39,781 bases of DNA from Candidatus Gastranaerophilales bacterium (GCA_944324135.1 CALUVE010000019.1:1-39781); one strand, 5' to 3'. Counted from the first letter of the stretch, positions 16,788 through 24,600 are shown. A program made the numbers and translations. The notes: generated from the letters alone by a model not told the origin.

Positions 16788-17757
16788 AATTTTTCACCGC
16801 CTTACAAAACGCACTGTAATTACAGCTCAAAATCAGGGATATAATTCTGTAATTTTTACTTTTCTCAAGAGCTTTTCCGTCATACGCACGAAAATCGAAT
16901 TTTGAAAAATAATCTTTTAACGCATAAAAAAATTTTTCCCTGTATTCCGGATTAATTTTACTAAAATCATGCACGGCCAGCATCATATTAAAGTGCATAA
17001 GAGCATTTTTATATTTCTCAAATTTGTAATGTTCCTTAAAAATTTTATCAACATAACTGAAACTCTTGACTAAATCAAGGTCTTTTGCATCTTTTTTATC
17101 TAATATAGACCCTTCTCTAAGCACTCTGTAGAAATATGGCGTCATATTTGTAAAAACCATTCTTTTTGCCAGCAGATAAACTTCAGCAGCAAAAGGCAAA
17201 TCCTCAAAAATCATATTTTCCTTAAATCGCAGCCCGTTCTCGTTTATTAAAGATGACGAATAGAATTTGCACCAGGCTGTAGGGTGAATTTCAAAATAAA
17301 AACGTCCTGGCAGCTCCGTTTCTGTAATTACTTTACCGTCTATAGCCTTATCAAAACTAATATAATGCTTTAACATTTTGAGATGTTTTCCGATTACAGA
17401 ATAAAACATAAAGGAAACAAAATCAGCACGTCCAATTTTTATAAAATCACGAGCCTTTTCCACAAGGAAATGAGATACAAAATCATCAGCGTCTACAAAA
17501 GAAAGATATTTACCGCCGGCTGCGTCCATACCGGCATTTCGAGCGGAAGAAAGCCCGCCGTTTGATTTGTTTATAATCTTTATCCGCTTATCCAATCTGG
17601 CATAATGTTCAAGAATCACAGGCGAAGTATCAGTTGACCCGTCATTCACGCAAATAATTTCAATATCTTTAAATGTTTGATTTACCAAGCTATCAAGACA
17701 AAAAGAAAGATATTTTTCAACATTATAAACAGGTACGATAATAGAAACTTCCGCCAT
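16780..17757 (-). CDS. GT2 glycosyltransferase, type B
   Basis: 325 residues. A GT-A fold: MAEVSIIVPVYNVEKYLSFC, IICVNDGSTDTSP, and DADDFVS at about residue 91. The C-terminal half has TAWCKFYSSSLI, FEDLPFAAEVY, PYFYRVLREGSI, FEKYKNALMHFN and a C-terminal SCNYSAFCKAVKN. These match the fourth gene (18797-19771), not its immediate neighbour. Role in a surface polysaccharide or protein glycosylation is inferred from the cluster. It is coupled to the type A gene that follows. The 60-base gap upstream contains TTAAAAGATTGATTAC on minus, also found before the other type B gene. Confidence 0.9.
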   Translation of the reverse strand: MAEVSIIVPVYNVEKYLSFCLDSLVNQTFKDIEIICVNDGSTDTSPVILEHYARLDKRIKIINKSNGGLSSARNAGMDAAGGKYLSFVDADDFVSHFLVEKARDFIKIGRADFVSFMFYSVIGKHLKMLKHYISFDKAIDGKVITETELPGRFYFEIHPTAWCKFYSSSLINENGLRFKENMIFEDLPFAAEVYLLAKRMVFTNMTPYFYRVLREGSILDKKDAKDLDLVKSFSYVDKIFKEHYKFEKYKNALMHFNMMLAVHDFSKINPEYREKFFYALKDYFSKFDFRAYDGKALEKSKNYRIISLILSCNYSAFCKAVKNYV

Positions 17758-17787
17758 ACTTTAAGAGTAAACCAATTTTTACGGGAA

Positions 17788-17803
17788 GTAATCAATCTTT
17801 TAA
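17788..17803 (-). promoter_or_regulatory. Shared 16-base upstream element, copy 1
   Basis: On minus TTAAAAGATTGATTAC lies 31 bases before the type B start at 17757. An identical copy is at 19803-19818, 32 bases before the second type B gene. It is either a duplicated promoter part or the duplication edge. Confidence 0.45.
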
Positions 17804-17817
17804 TGTAAAAAACGCAG

Positions 17818-18804
17818 CTAATTTTGTTTCAAAAAGTTATACAACTCAAGCCAGCCGCAGGATTGTAATTTTTCAAAAATTATATAGTTTTTCAAATGTC
17901 TGCATAATTTTTTGTCCAGTGAATTTATTTCCGCAGGAACTATACAGCAGTCTTTCATTTTTTTGTGGAATTTTCTGCGCCACTTCATTTTGGTCTGCTT
18001 GTACAAAGTTGCAAGAAAATCGTACTTATACTGGAAAAACGCATATTTATAAATGTCTGTAAGTTTTTGACGCTGCAGGCATTTTTTTATTTCATCAATT
18101 ATGATAAATGCGTCAAAAACCTTTTCGTCATAAACTTTGGTAACAGAAGATACATTATCCTGATTGTACCAGTAGAAAACATCCGGATTAATTTTAAGAG
18201 ACTTAGCAGTCAATAGAGTTTGGAGATTAAACAAAGTATCTTCAAAAATAATCCCCTCGTAGAATTTTATATTGTGTTCTCTGAGAAATTTCAGAGAATA
18301 AATTTTGTTGCACACAGACATTCCGGAATAAAACGGATTATTACAATTATCAAAAGTTAAAATCGTATCAGGCGACTGCCAGCCGTCCCAATCCTCCAGT
18401 TTTACACTGTTTTTGTTCAGGTTTTTCATATTTTTCTTAAAGCAGAATCCAAGGTTAAAAATCCACACATCAACAGGAGATTTACGGCAAGCTTCTGCAA
18501 AAATTTCGTATAGCGTTAAATTAACCCAGTCATCCGCATCAACAAAAGATACATACTCCCCTGTTGCAGCTTCCAATCCTGCATTTCTGGCAGAAGCTGC
18601 GCCCCCGTTTTCTTTTTCTATAACAACAATTCTCTTATCCAGTTTTTCGTATTTTTTCAATATATCGCCTGAATTATCGGTTGAACCGTCATTCACACAG
18701 ATTATCTCCAGATTTGGATAAGTCTGCAGCAAAAGTGACTTCAGACATTTTTCAAGATAAACAGCTGCGTTATACACAGGTACGATTACTGAAATCTCAG
18801 GCAT
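17818..18804 (-). CDS. GT2 glycosyltransferase, type A paralogue
   Basis: 328 residues from the ATG at 18804; an in-frame TTG at 18822 was rejected because it would overlap the upstream gene more deeply and lies before the family start PEISVIVPVYN. Conserved IICVNDGSTDNS, GGAASARNAGLEAA and DADDW mark the GT-A domain. The C-terminal half shares CNNPFYSG, NKIYS, FEDTLF and KYAFFQYKYD with the gene at 15747-16787. The start overlaps the upstream stop by 8 bases (ATGCCTGA), the same geometry as in the other pair. Confidence 0.9.
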   Translation of the reverse strand: MPEISVIVPVYNAAVYLEKCLKSLLLQTYPNLEIICVNDGSTDNSGDILKKYEKLDKRIVVIEKENGGAASARNAGLEAATGEYVSFVDADDWVNLTLYEIFAEACRKSPVDVWIFNLGFCFKKNMKNLNKNSVKLEDWDGWQSPDTILTFDNCNNPFYSGMSVCNKIYSLKFLREHNIKFYEGIIFEDTLFNLQTLLTAKSLKINPDVFYWYNQDNVSSVTKVYDEKVFDAFIIIDEIKKCLQRQKLTDIYKYAFFQYKYDFLATLYKQTKMKWRRKFHKKMKDCCIVPAEINSLDKKLCRHLKNYIIFEKLQSCGWLELYNFLKQN

Positions 18805-19771
18805 TGTGCACCGCCTTTTCAAAATCCTGATATGAACAAATCAAGAATAACTCTAAATAATTATTCTTTTTCTCATCATCAAGTTCGCAATGCCCGCCGC
18901 AATAGAGCATAAATGATTTAAAATATTCTTTAGCCGCATTGAAATATATTTCTTTTACCTCGCCGGAAAGACGATTATAATGGTAAAGAATTAAATCGAC
19001 ATTAAGTCTCAGGATAGTATTTTTATACTTTTCAAAGCGTCCGTGCTTTTGCATAACTTCATCTCCGAGCTTGAGGCTTGTTATGACATCCATAACGCTT
19101 TTGTCTTTTTTCATCATAATAGACCCCTCGCGGGCTGCCCGGTAAAAATAAAGCGGAGTATTTGTAAGAAAAAAGCTTTTGCAGGCACAAAAATATTCAT
19201 ATCCCCACGGCCCATCCTCATATTGTATTCCCTCAACAAATTTGAGATTGTTGTCTTTAATAATTTTAGTTTTGTACAACTTGCTCCAGGCAGTAAGCGG
19301 AATATCAGCGAGAACAGAAGCAGGAAGAGATTTTTCTGTGAGAAGTTTATCTTCAAGTGAATTATCCACAGCGCAAAATGAGAGGTATAACTTGCGGGTA
19401 TTTTGCATAAACACAAAGTTGTTAAACGAAAGAAAATCCGGATTGTGCTCCTTTGCAATATTCAAAACATTTTCAACCAGAAGCGGTGATACATAATCAT
19501 CCGAATCGACAAATAAAATATACTCGCTGTTAACGGCCTCAATTCCTGTATTTCTGGCAGCAGAAAGCCCGCCGTTAGGCCTGTTGATAATCTTTATACG
19601 TTCGTCAAAATCGGCATAGCGTTCCAGAATAAAAGACGATTTGTCGGTAGAACCATCGTTCACACAAATAATCTCAATATCGTGAAAAGTTTGGTTCAAA
19701 ATACTGTCCAGACAAAAGGACATATACTCTTCAACATTATAAACAGGAACAATAATAGAAACTTCTGCCAT
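18797..19771 (-). CDS. GT2 glycosyltransferase, type B paralogue (first of four)
   Basis: 324 residues from the ATG at 19771, chosen because the paralogue also begins MAEVSIIVPVYN; an in-frame TTG at 19810 would lie in the conserved upstream element. IICVNDGSTDKS, GGLSAARNTG and DSDDYVS (DXD) define the GT-A domain. The C-terminal half has TAWSKLYKTKII, YEDGPWGYEY, YFYRAAREGSI and FEKYKNTILRLN as in the gene at 16780-17757. It heads the four-gene run, 60 bases past the rpsP terminator. A surface glycan role is inferred. Confidence 0.9.
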   Translation of the reverse strand: MAEVSIIVPVYNVEEYMSFCLDSILNQTFHDIEIICVNDGSTDKSSFILERYADFDERIKIINRPNGGLSAARNTGIEAVNSEYILFVDSDDYVSPLLVENVLNIAKEHNPDFLSFNNFVFMQNTRKLYLSFCAVDNSLEDKLLTEKSLPASVLADIPLTAWSKLYKTKIIKDNNLKFVEGIQYEDGPWGYEYFCACKSFFLTNTPLYFYRAAREGSIMMKKDKSVMDVITSLKLGDEVMQKHGRFEKYKNTILRLNVDLILYHYNRLSGEVKEIYFNAAKEYFKSFMLYCGGHCELDDEKKNNYLELFLICSYQDFEKAVHNA

Positions 19772-19802
19772 AATTTCAAGGTTACAAGAATTTGCTTTTT
19801 GT

Positions 19803-19818
19803 GTAATCAATCTTTTAA
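19803..19818 (-). promoter_or_regulatory. Shared 16-base upstream element, copy 2
   Basis: Identical to 17788-17803; see that entry. It sits between the rpsP terminator and the first glycosyltransferase gene. Confidence 0.45.
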
Positions 19819-19831
19819 ATGAATAAACATC

Positions 19832-19864
19832 AAAAAAGCCGCGGACAAAATCCGCGGCTTTTTA
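19832..19864 (-). terminator. rpsP terminator
   Basis: A perfect 13-bp stem, AAAAAGCCGCGGA with TCCGCGGCTTTTT, loop CAAAA, followed by T-rich sequence on minus. Very strong. Confidence 0.92.
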
Positions 19865-19879
19865 TAAAGTTTGTATGAC

Positions 19880-20290
19880 TTACGCTTCGGTAGCAGCTGT
19901 TTCTTCGGCAGGAGCAGCTTCTGCGGCTTCTGCAGCGGCAGCTGCGGCTGCTTTAGCTTCTTCTTCAGCTTTAGCTTTTGCTTCAGCTTCTGCTGCAGCT
20001 TTTGCTTGTGCTTTTTTAGAAAGTTTAACAGTTTCTTTCTTTTTGTAGTTCAAAGTACCGTCTGCATTGCAGTTTTTGATTAAATATGCAACGGTTTCAG
20101 TAGGTTGAGCACCTTTTTTAACCCAATCTTGAGCTGCTGCAAGGTCTAATTGCATAACTTTAGTTTTTGGATTGTAGTGACCCAATTCCTGAATAGGTCT
20201 GCCTTCGCGTTTTGTAGTTGAATTAATAACAATAATTCTGTATGTAGGGTTCTTTTTTGCACCCAATCTTTTTAATCTGATTTTTAACAT
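19880..20290 (-). CDS. rpsP: 30S ribosomal protein S16 with Ala/Glu-rich C-terminal extension
   Basis: 136 residues from the ATG at 20290 (AAGGA 9 bases upstream; the longer frame to 20332 was rejected). The first 80 residues are S16: MLKIRLKRLGAKKNPTYRII, GRPIQELGHYNPKT, WVKKGAQPTETVAYLIKN. Family members usually end near 80-90. Here a KLSKKAQAKAAAEAEAKAKA-type tail of about 45 residues follows, ending in ETAATEA. A basic-then-acidic helical tail of this sort occurs in S16 of some lineages. It is monocistronic with its own terminator. Upstream lies a long leader with hairpins. Confidence 0.93.
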   Translation of the reverse strand: MLKIRLKRLGAKKNPTYRIIVINSTTKREGRPIQELGHYNPKTKVMQLDLAAAQDWVKKGAQPTETVAYLIKNCNADGTLNYKKKETVKLSKKAQAKAAAEAEAKAKAEEEAKAAAAAAAEAAEAAPAEETAATEA

Positions 20291-20480
20291 TTGAATTGTC
20301 CTTCTCTTTATTTGAGTTAACTGCACTGCCATTACAAGAGATAATGGCTTTAAAATGCTTATCGCACCGGCATCGCCGCCGCCGCTTGCGGATTTGCCTT
20401 GAACGGGCTAAAGAGGAATTACCCAGTTCCGATTTTAGTAAAACACAAACAAAATCTCATAGCAATAGTGTTTTAAGAAA
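20291..20480 (-). promoter_or_regulatory. Long structured leader of rpsP, unusually GC-rich core
   Basis: About 190 bases between the upstream terminator and rpsP. A perfect hairpin GCCATTA-caagaga-TAATGGC (20328-20348) and a GC-rich core around 20370-20405 (containing CCGC/GCGG and GCCGCCGCCGC) stand out in an AT-rich genome. It may be a cis-acting regulatory RNA of S16, or an unrecognised small RNA. No known family matched by eye. Confidence 0.4.
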
Positions 20481-20483
20481 TAT

Positions 20484-20514
20484 AAAAAGCTGAAAACCCT
20501 TACGGGTTTTCAGC
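20484..20514 (-). terminator. Terminator of the 119-residue gene
   Basis: A perfect 11-bp stem GCTGAAAACCC (20489-20499) with GGGTTTTCAGC (20504-20514), loop TTAC, followed on minus by TTTTTATATTT. Confidence 0.9.
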
Positions 20515-20540
20515 ATAAAAATTAGTTAGGATTAAAAAAT

Positions 20541-20900
20541 CTATTTTGCGGCAAATTTTGTTAATTTTTCACCGAGCTTGCCGGCCCAGCCCTTGCACAT
20601 ATCAGTTAATCCGCCGACACCTTTTGACAGATTAGGATGTTTTGCAAGAAAACCGCTGAATTCTGTAGAAATTGCAGAGCCTGCCTTTTTCAACAAAGAC
20701 GGTTTGAAAATTGCAGTCAAAAGCAGAGCAGCCGTTGTAAGAGTACCTGTCAAAGCCATTGCATTTTTTGCCGTGCTGCATCCTGAATTATCCGGTACGG
20801 TTGGAACCAGTCCGGGACGCCAGCCGCAATCGCGCGGATTTCTCCCGGGTATATAACAATATCTTTGCGGATAACCTAACATAACTCCATATTCAGACAT
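20541..20900 (-). CDS. Small membrane-associated hypothetical protein
   Basis: 119 residues. An N-terminal cysteine-containing polar part (GYPQRYCYIPGRNPRDCGWR) is followed by one hydrophobic segment (ALTGTLTTAALLLTAIF, about 49-65) and a basic amphipathic C-terminal half (KAGSAISTEFSGFLAKHPN, KGWAGKLGEKLTKFAAK). AAAGGAG lies just before the ATG, and a strong terminator follows the stop, so it is an isolated expressed unit. No signal peptide and no recognised family. It is divergent from the FliI-like gene, whose start is 141 bases away. Confidence 0.7.
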   Translation of the reverse strand: MSEYGVMLGYPQRYCYIPGRNPRDCGWRPGLVPTVPDNSGCSTAKNAMALTGTLTTAALLLTAIFKPSLLKKAGSAISTEFSGFLAKHPNLSKGVGGLTDMCKGWAGKLGEKLTKFAAK

Positions 20901-21006
20901 AACATAACTCCTTTTACACTATAAAAAATAACCTACACATTCTTATAAAGTTTTTGCGGGCGTGAATAGTGTCTGATTTTAAAGAAATCTTTACAAACTT
21001 TAATAT

Positions 21007-21035
21007 TTGTTCTTTAGTGGAAATATCATTATAAT
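21007..21035 (+). promoter_or_regulatory. Leaderless-type promoter of the FliI-like gene
   Basis: TTGTTC (21007-21012), 17-base spacer, TATAAT (21030-21035). The ATG is at 21042, exactly where transcription should begin. No Shine-Dalgarno sequence is present. Confidence 0.65.
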
Positions 21036-21041
21036 GAAAAT

Positions 21042-22388
21042 ATGCAGGAATTAGACACATCAAAACTTGAGCATCTAAAAGAGCAGGTAAGAAGCAAACT
21101 TGAATCTACCCAGCTGTACGGCTTTAAAGGTACAGTATCTAAACTGCTCGGTTTGACTGTAGAGGTTAAACTTCCCGGGCTGAAAATCGGAGATTTATGT
21201 TTTATCGAAACATACGACGGCAGAAAAAAGCCGGCGGAAGTTGTAGCTTTTAAAGGGGAGGCAGCCCAATTGCTCTTGCTGTATGACGGAGAGGGCATAG
21301 GACAGGGAAGTCTTGTTACAACAACAGGACGGCCGATTATTATACCAGTCGGAGATTTTCTGCTCGGCAGATTGATAAACCCTATGGGAGACCCGATTGA
21401 CGGTAAGCCTATGGATACAACAGGAGCATTATGGAGACCGATAGAAGGGCCGCCGCCGGGGCCGTTTGAACGTCCTATTATTACCGAAATATTTTCAACA
21501 GGCGTCAGAGCAATTGATTCTTGTATGACAATGGGCTGCGGACAGCGTCTGGGGTTATTTGCTGGTTCCGGGGTTGGTAAAAGTACACTGCTCGGTATGA
21601 TTGCAAGAAATTCCGATGCTGATGTAAACGTAGTTGCACTAATCGGAGAACGTGGAAGAGAGGTTAAGGAATTTGTAGAAGATGCTCTCGGAGAGGACGG
21701 TATGCGCAAATCCGTACTGGTCTGTTCAACCGGAGACCAGCCGCCTTTGATTAGACAAAAAGCACTTTTAACAGCAACTGCGGTTTGTGAATATTTTAGA
21801 GACCAGGGAAAAAAAGTTTTTCTTATGACAGATACCGTCACACGTTGCGCGATGGCCGGACGTGAAGTAGGGCTGTCTATCGGCGAACCGCCAACAATGA
21901 AAGGTTATCCGCCGTCAATATTTTCATGGCTGCAAAAAGTTCTTGAACGTGCCGGAAACAGTCCCAGAGGTTCTATCACTGCGTTATACACCGTACTTAT
22001 GGAGGGGGATGATATTTCAGACCCTATTGTTGATATCGTGCGTGGTATTGTAGACGGACACATCTTCCTTTCCAGAAAAGTAGCGGAGATGAACCATTAT
22101 CCTGCTATTGACGTTCTCGGAAGTATCTCAAGACTTATGTCAGCCATAGCGACTCCCGAACATAAGGAGGCCGCCGGTAAAATGAGAAAAATTCTTGCTA
22201 TGTACAGGGAAAATAAAGACCTTATTGATGTAGGTATGTACCAGCCGGGTTCCAACCCAAAACTTGATATCGCAATTGAGATGATGCCTCAGGTTAACGC
22301 GTTCCTGCAGCAGCGAACTACAGATATTGTAAGTATGGATACAACAATCAGCACACTGGTTGATATGATGCGCAATGTCGACATCTAA
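21042..22388 (+). CDS. fliI: FliI/SctN-type export ATPase (flagellar or type III secretion)
   Basis: An F1-beta-like ATPase that powers unfolding and delivery of substrates to a type III export gate. 448 residues, normal length. KGTVSKLLGLTVEV and IGDLCFI match the family N-terminal beta domain. Walker A GSGVGKST is at 175-182 in the block GQRLGLFAGSGVGKSTLLGM. Walker B region KKVFLMTDTVTR and the FliI/SctN block REVGLSIGEPPTMKGYPPS follow. The C-terminal GSNPKLDIAIEMMPQVNAFL is conserved. These blocks separate it from F1/V1 subunits and Rho. No other flagellar or secretion gene is adjacent, so it is an orphan here; whether it is FliI or SctN I cannot decide. The start choice is supported by the promoter position. 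Confidence 0.9.
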   Translation: MQELDTSKLEHLKEQVRSKLESTQLYGFKGTVSKLLGLTVEVKLPGLKIGDLCFIETYDGRKKPAEVVAFKGEAAQLLLLYDGEGIGQGSLVTTTGRPIIIPVGDFLLGRLINPMGDPIDGKPMDTTGALWRPIEGPPPGPFERPIITEIFSTGVRAIDSCMTMGCGQRLGLFAGSGVGKSTLLGMIARNSDADVNVVALIGERGREVKEFVEDALGEDGMRKSVLVCSTGDQPPLIRQKALLTATAVCEYFRDQGKKVFLMTDTVTRCAMAGREVGLSIGEPPTMKGYPPSIFSWLQKVLERAGNSPRGSITALYTVLMEGDDISDPIVDIVRGIVDGHIFLSRKVAEMNHYPAIDVLGSISRLMSAIATPEHKEAAGKMRKILAMYRENKDLIDVGMYQPGSNPKLDIAIEMMPQVNAFLQQRTTDIVSMDTTISTLVDMMRNVDI

Positions 22389-22435
22389 AGATAAATAGCA
22401 ATTGGTATTAAATTAGACATAACGGCTATAGAGAA

Positions 22436-22491
22436 ATGTCTTTTTAGGAACACGCTCTCGCTCTGCTCCCGCTATCATCCTAAAAAGACAT
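22436..22491. repeat. Hairpin element with conserved loop, copy B
   Basis: A perfect 14-bp stem ATGTCTTTTTAGGA (22436-22449) with TCCTAAAAAGACAT (22478-22491). The segment 22447-22481 differs from 439-473 at only 3 of 35 bases. Stem sequences differ between copies but pair in both. It lies between the FliI-like gene and the ZIP gene. Confidence 0.6.
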
Positions 22492-22582
22492 ATAAAACAA
22501 GCATACCTTTATACAAACCTTTTTCCTTGAAAAACTCCCCGAAAAAAATCTTTATGGTAGAATAAATTGCGGAGGGGAAATT

Positions 22583-23377
22583 ATGCCTGATAACTATGGA
22601 ATAGCGTTTTTAATAACACTTTTGGCAGGATTGGCAACAGCAATCGGCGGCGGAATTGCTTTTATGGTAAAGAAAGATAATCTGAAAGCTCTTTCTGTCG
22701 GACTCGGATTTTCTGCCGGTGTAATGATATTTTTATCTTTCAATGATATAATTCCGGAGTCAAAAGAGCTGCTGGCAATGAATTTCCCGCACAAATTTGA
22801 ATGGTTAGCACTCATCGGTTTTGTTTTTGGGATTGTGGTTGCAATTTTAATAGACTACTTTCTGCCTGACCACATTGACCCTGACGAACTGCTTGAACCT
22901 GACGCACCATGCCGGCATAACCACAAAATTAAAAGAGCCGGACTCCTCACGGCAATTGCTATCTGCGTTCACAACTTTCCGGAGGGGATGGCAACATTTT
23001 TGACAACGACACAGGATTTTGCAATGGGTTTATCAGTTGCAATGGCTATTGCAATCCATAACATTCCGGAGGGGATTGCAGTGGCGTTACCTATATACCA
23101 CGTAACAGGCAAAAAACGTTATGCAATGCTTTACGCAGCACTATCAGGGATTACAGAACCTATCGGAGCATTGATAGGTATGGCGCTATTTAGTATTTTA
23201 CTTCCGCAGCTGCTTGTTGGTATTTTACTTGCTGCCGTTGCAGGGATTATGATTTATCTTTCATTTGATACTTTACTGCCGCTGGCTCGAGAATACGGGA
23301 ACTGGCACCTTTCAATGATAGGTATTGTTTCCGGAATTTTGTTCATCTGGATTAGCCTGATATTAATCGGCGAATAG
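22583..23377 (+). CDS. zupT: ZIP-family metal transporter (ZupT-like)
   Basis: An inner-membrane importer of zinc, manganese, iron or other divalent metals. 264 residues with about eight hydrophobic segments. The hallmark metal-site helices are HNFPEGMATF (His130) and HNIPEGIAVALP (His159). A cytoplasmic or periplasmic loop DHIDPDELLEPDAPCRHNH is acidic and His-rich, as in ZIP variable loops. Codon 1 is preceded by GGAGG. The ending QLLVGILLAAVAGIMIYLSF matches the family. It is followed after 26 bases by the radical SAM gene, probably an operon. Confidence 0.93.
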   Translation: MPDNYGIAFLITLLAGLATAIGGGIAFMVKKDNLKALSVGLGFSAGVMIFLSFNDIIPESKELLAMNFPHKFEWLALIGFVFGIVVAILIDYFLPDHIDPDELLEPDAPCRHNHKIKRAGLLTAIAICVHNFPEGMATFLTTTQDFAMGLSVAMAIAIHNIPEGIAVALPIYHVTGKKRYAMLYAALSGITEPIGALIGMALFSILLPQLLVGILLAAVAGIMIYLSFDTLLPLAREYGNWHLSMIGIVSGILFIWISLILIGE

Positions 23378-23403
23378 ATAAAACCTTTATAAAGGAGATT
23401 AAA

Positions 23404-24474
23404 ATGTTTAATTATTCTGATTTGTTTGACTTAGGACGCGACTTGTATGCCCTGCCGTCATACAAATCCAGAAGCGGCAAAGCTTTAATCCCTTTGAGAT
23501 ACTTTTTTGAACTTACTTACAGATGTAATCTTCAATGCCCGTACTGCTATGTAGGAAATGAACGCAACAGGGAAGAATTAACAACTGATGAATGGTTCAA
23601 GATTATAGACCAGATACCGTTTTATTCTTTTGTAACATTAGTGGGAGGCGAACCTTTAGTCAGAAAAGACTTTGTTGATATACTGATGAGAACTGCGAAG
23701 AAAACTGCCGGAAAATTAAATGTGGTCTCAAACGGAATTCTTATTAATGATGAAATTATTGATGCGTTTATAAAGAGCAAAATGATGCTGTTATCAGTCT
23801 CGCTTGACGGTTACGGCAAAAATCACGATATAAACAGGGCAAAAGACGGGATCTGGGATAAAATAATGAATAATTTTGAAAAAATGAACTCCCGCCATAA
23901 ACGTCCTATGGTCGATATAAAAACCATCGTTCTGGAAAATAATCTTGACGATTTAGTCAAATTATATAAGATGTGCGATGAGATGAAATTTAATTTTCTC
24001 TCAATTTCATTTCTCCGGAACAACAACCTTAAACAAAATTCTGTCTTATTTGACAGCTTTGTACCGGAATTCAATGCATCATATCCGATAAAAAAATATT
24101 TTGATATGGAACATTTTAAAGAAGTCTACAGGGAACTTCAATCGCTCAAAAAACATTCGAAAGTCGAATTAAGATTTTCGCCGAAATTTGAATACAACTC
24201 AGACCCTCTTAAAAAAATTGAAGAATTTTTTAACACACCTGCGGACAAACCTGTACAGGAAATATATTACCCGTGCAAATATCCGTTTTCCAATATGATG
24301 ATAAATCCGTCAGGAGATGTTTACCCGTGCCTTTCACAAAAAATAGGCAACGTAAAAGATATGCCGTTAAAAGAGGTATTTAACCTGCCTCATTACAGAT
24401 GTTTCCGCAAAAACCTGCAGGTTGCAAAAGTATTCGGCGCATGTCAGATGTGCTGTGAACTTAAAGTAAGATAG
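23404..24474 (+). CDS. Radical SAM protein with SPASM-like C-terminus
   Basis: 356 residues. The radical SAM cluster is Cys41, Cys45, Cys48 in ELTYRCNLQCPYCYVGN; the following LVGGEP corresponds to the GGE SAM-binding motif. The C-terminal SPASM-like region has YYPCKYPF, INPSGDVYPCL, and FGACQMCCELK, enough cysteines for auxiliary clusters. Such enzymes modify peptides or proteins (PqqE, AnSME, RiPP maturases). No precursor peptide gene is visible between it and its neighbours. AAAGGAG precedes the ATG. It probably shares a transcript with the ZIP gene. The substrate cannot be stated. Confidence 0.9.
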   Translation: MFNYSDLFDLGRDLYALPSYKSRSGKALIPLRYFFELTYRCNLQCPYCYVGNERNREELTTDEWFKIIDQIPFYSFVTLVGGEPLVRKDFVDILMRTAKKTAGKLNVVSNGILINDEIIDAFIKSKMMLLSVSLDGYGKNHDINRAKDGIWDKIMNNFEKMNSRHKRPMVDIKTIVLENNLDDLVKLYKMCDEMKFNFLSISFLRNNNLKQNSVLFDSFVPEFNASYPIKKYFDMEHFKEVYRELQSLKKHSKVELRFSPKFEYNSDPLKKIEEFFNTPADKPVQEIYYPCKYPFSNMMINPSGDVYPCLSQKIGNVKDMPLKEVFNLPHYRCFRKNLQVAKVFGACQMCCELKVR

Positions 24475-24523
24475 TTTAAAAATAACTTATTTACATGCTG
24501 CGGGGAATTTCTACGATTTTTGT

Positions 24524-24560
24524 ACGTAAAATTACGTACGTAAAATAACGTAGATATAAA
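24524..24560 (+). promoter_or_regulatory. Tandem operator and promoter at the phage-block start
   Basis: Two abutting 14-base units, ACGTAAAATTACGT (24524-24537) and ACGTAAAATAACGT (24538-24551). A promoter TTACGT (24532-24537), 17-base spacer, TATAAA (24555-24560) is embedded in them, so a bound regulator would occlude RNA polymerase. Confidence 0.6.
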
Positions 24561-24600
24561 TACGGACTTTTATTTTTTTGAAAAAAGTTTATACTTAAAA

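Noticed and set aside
19871-20083. Phe/Cys/Ser-rich 70-codon frame on plus
   Set aside because: Antisense of the Ala/Glu/Lys tail of S16.
20296-20493. Arginine-rich 65-codon frame on plus
   Set aside because: It lies in the rpsP leader, has no ribosome site and no recognised family; the bases look more like RNA structure.
21029-21841. 270-codon open frame on minus
   Set aside because: Antisense shadow of the FliI-like ATPase, rich in S and P with no domain.
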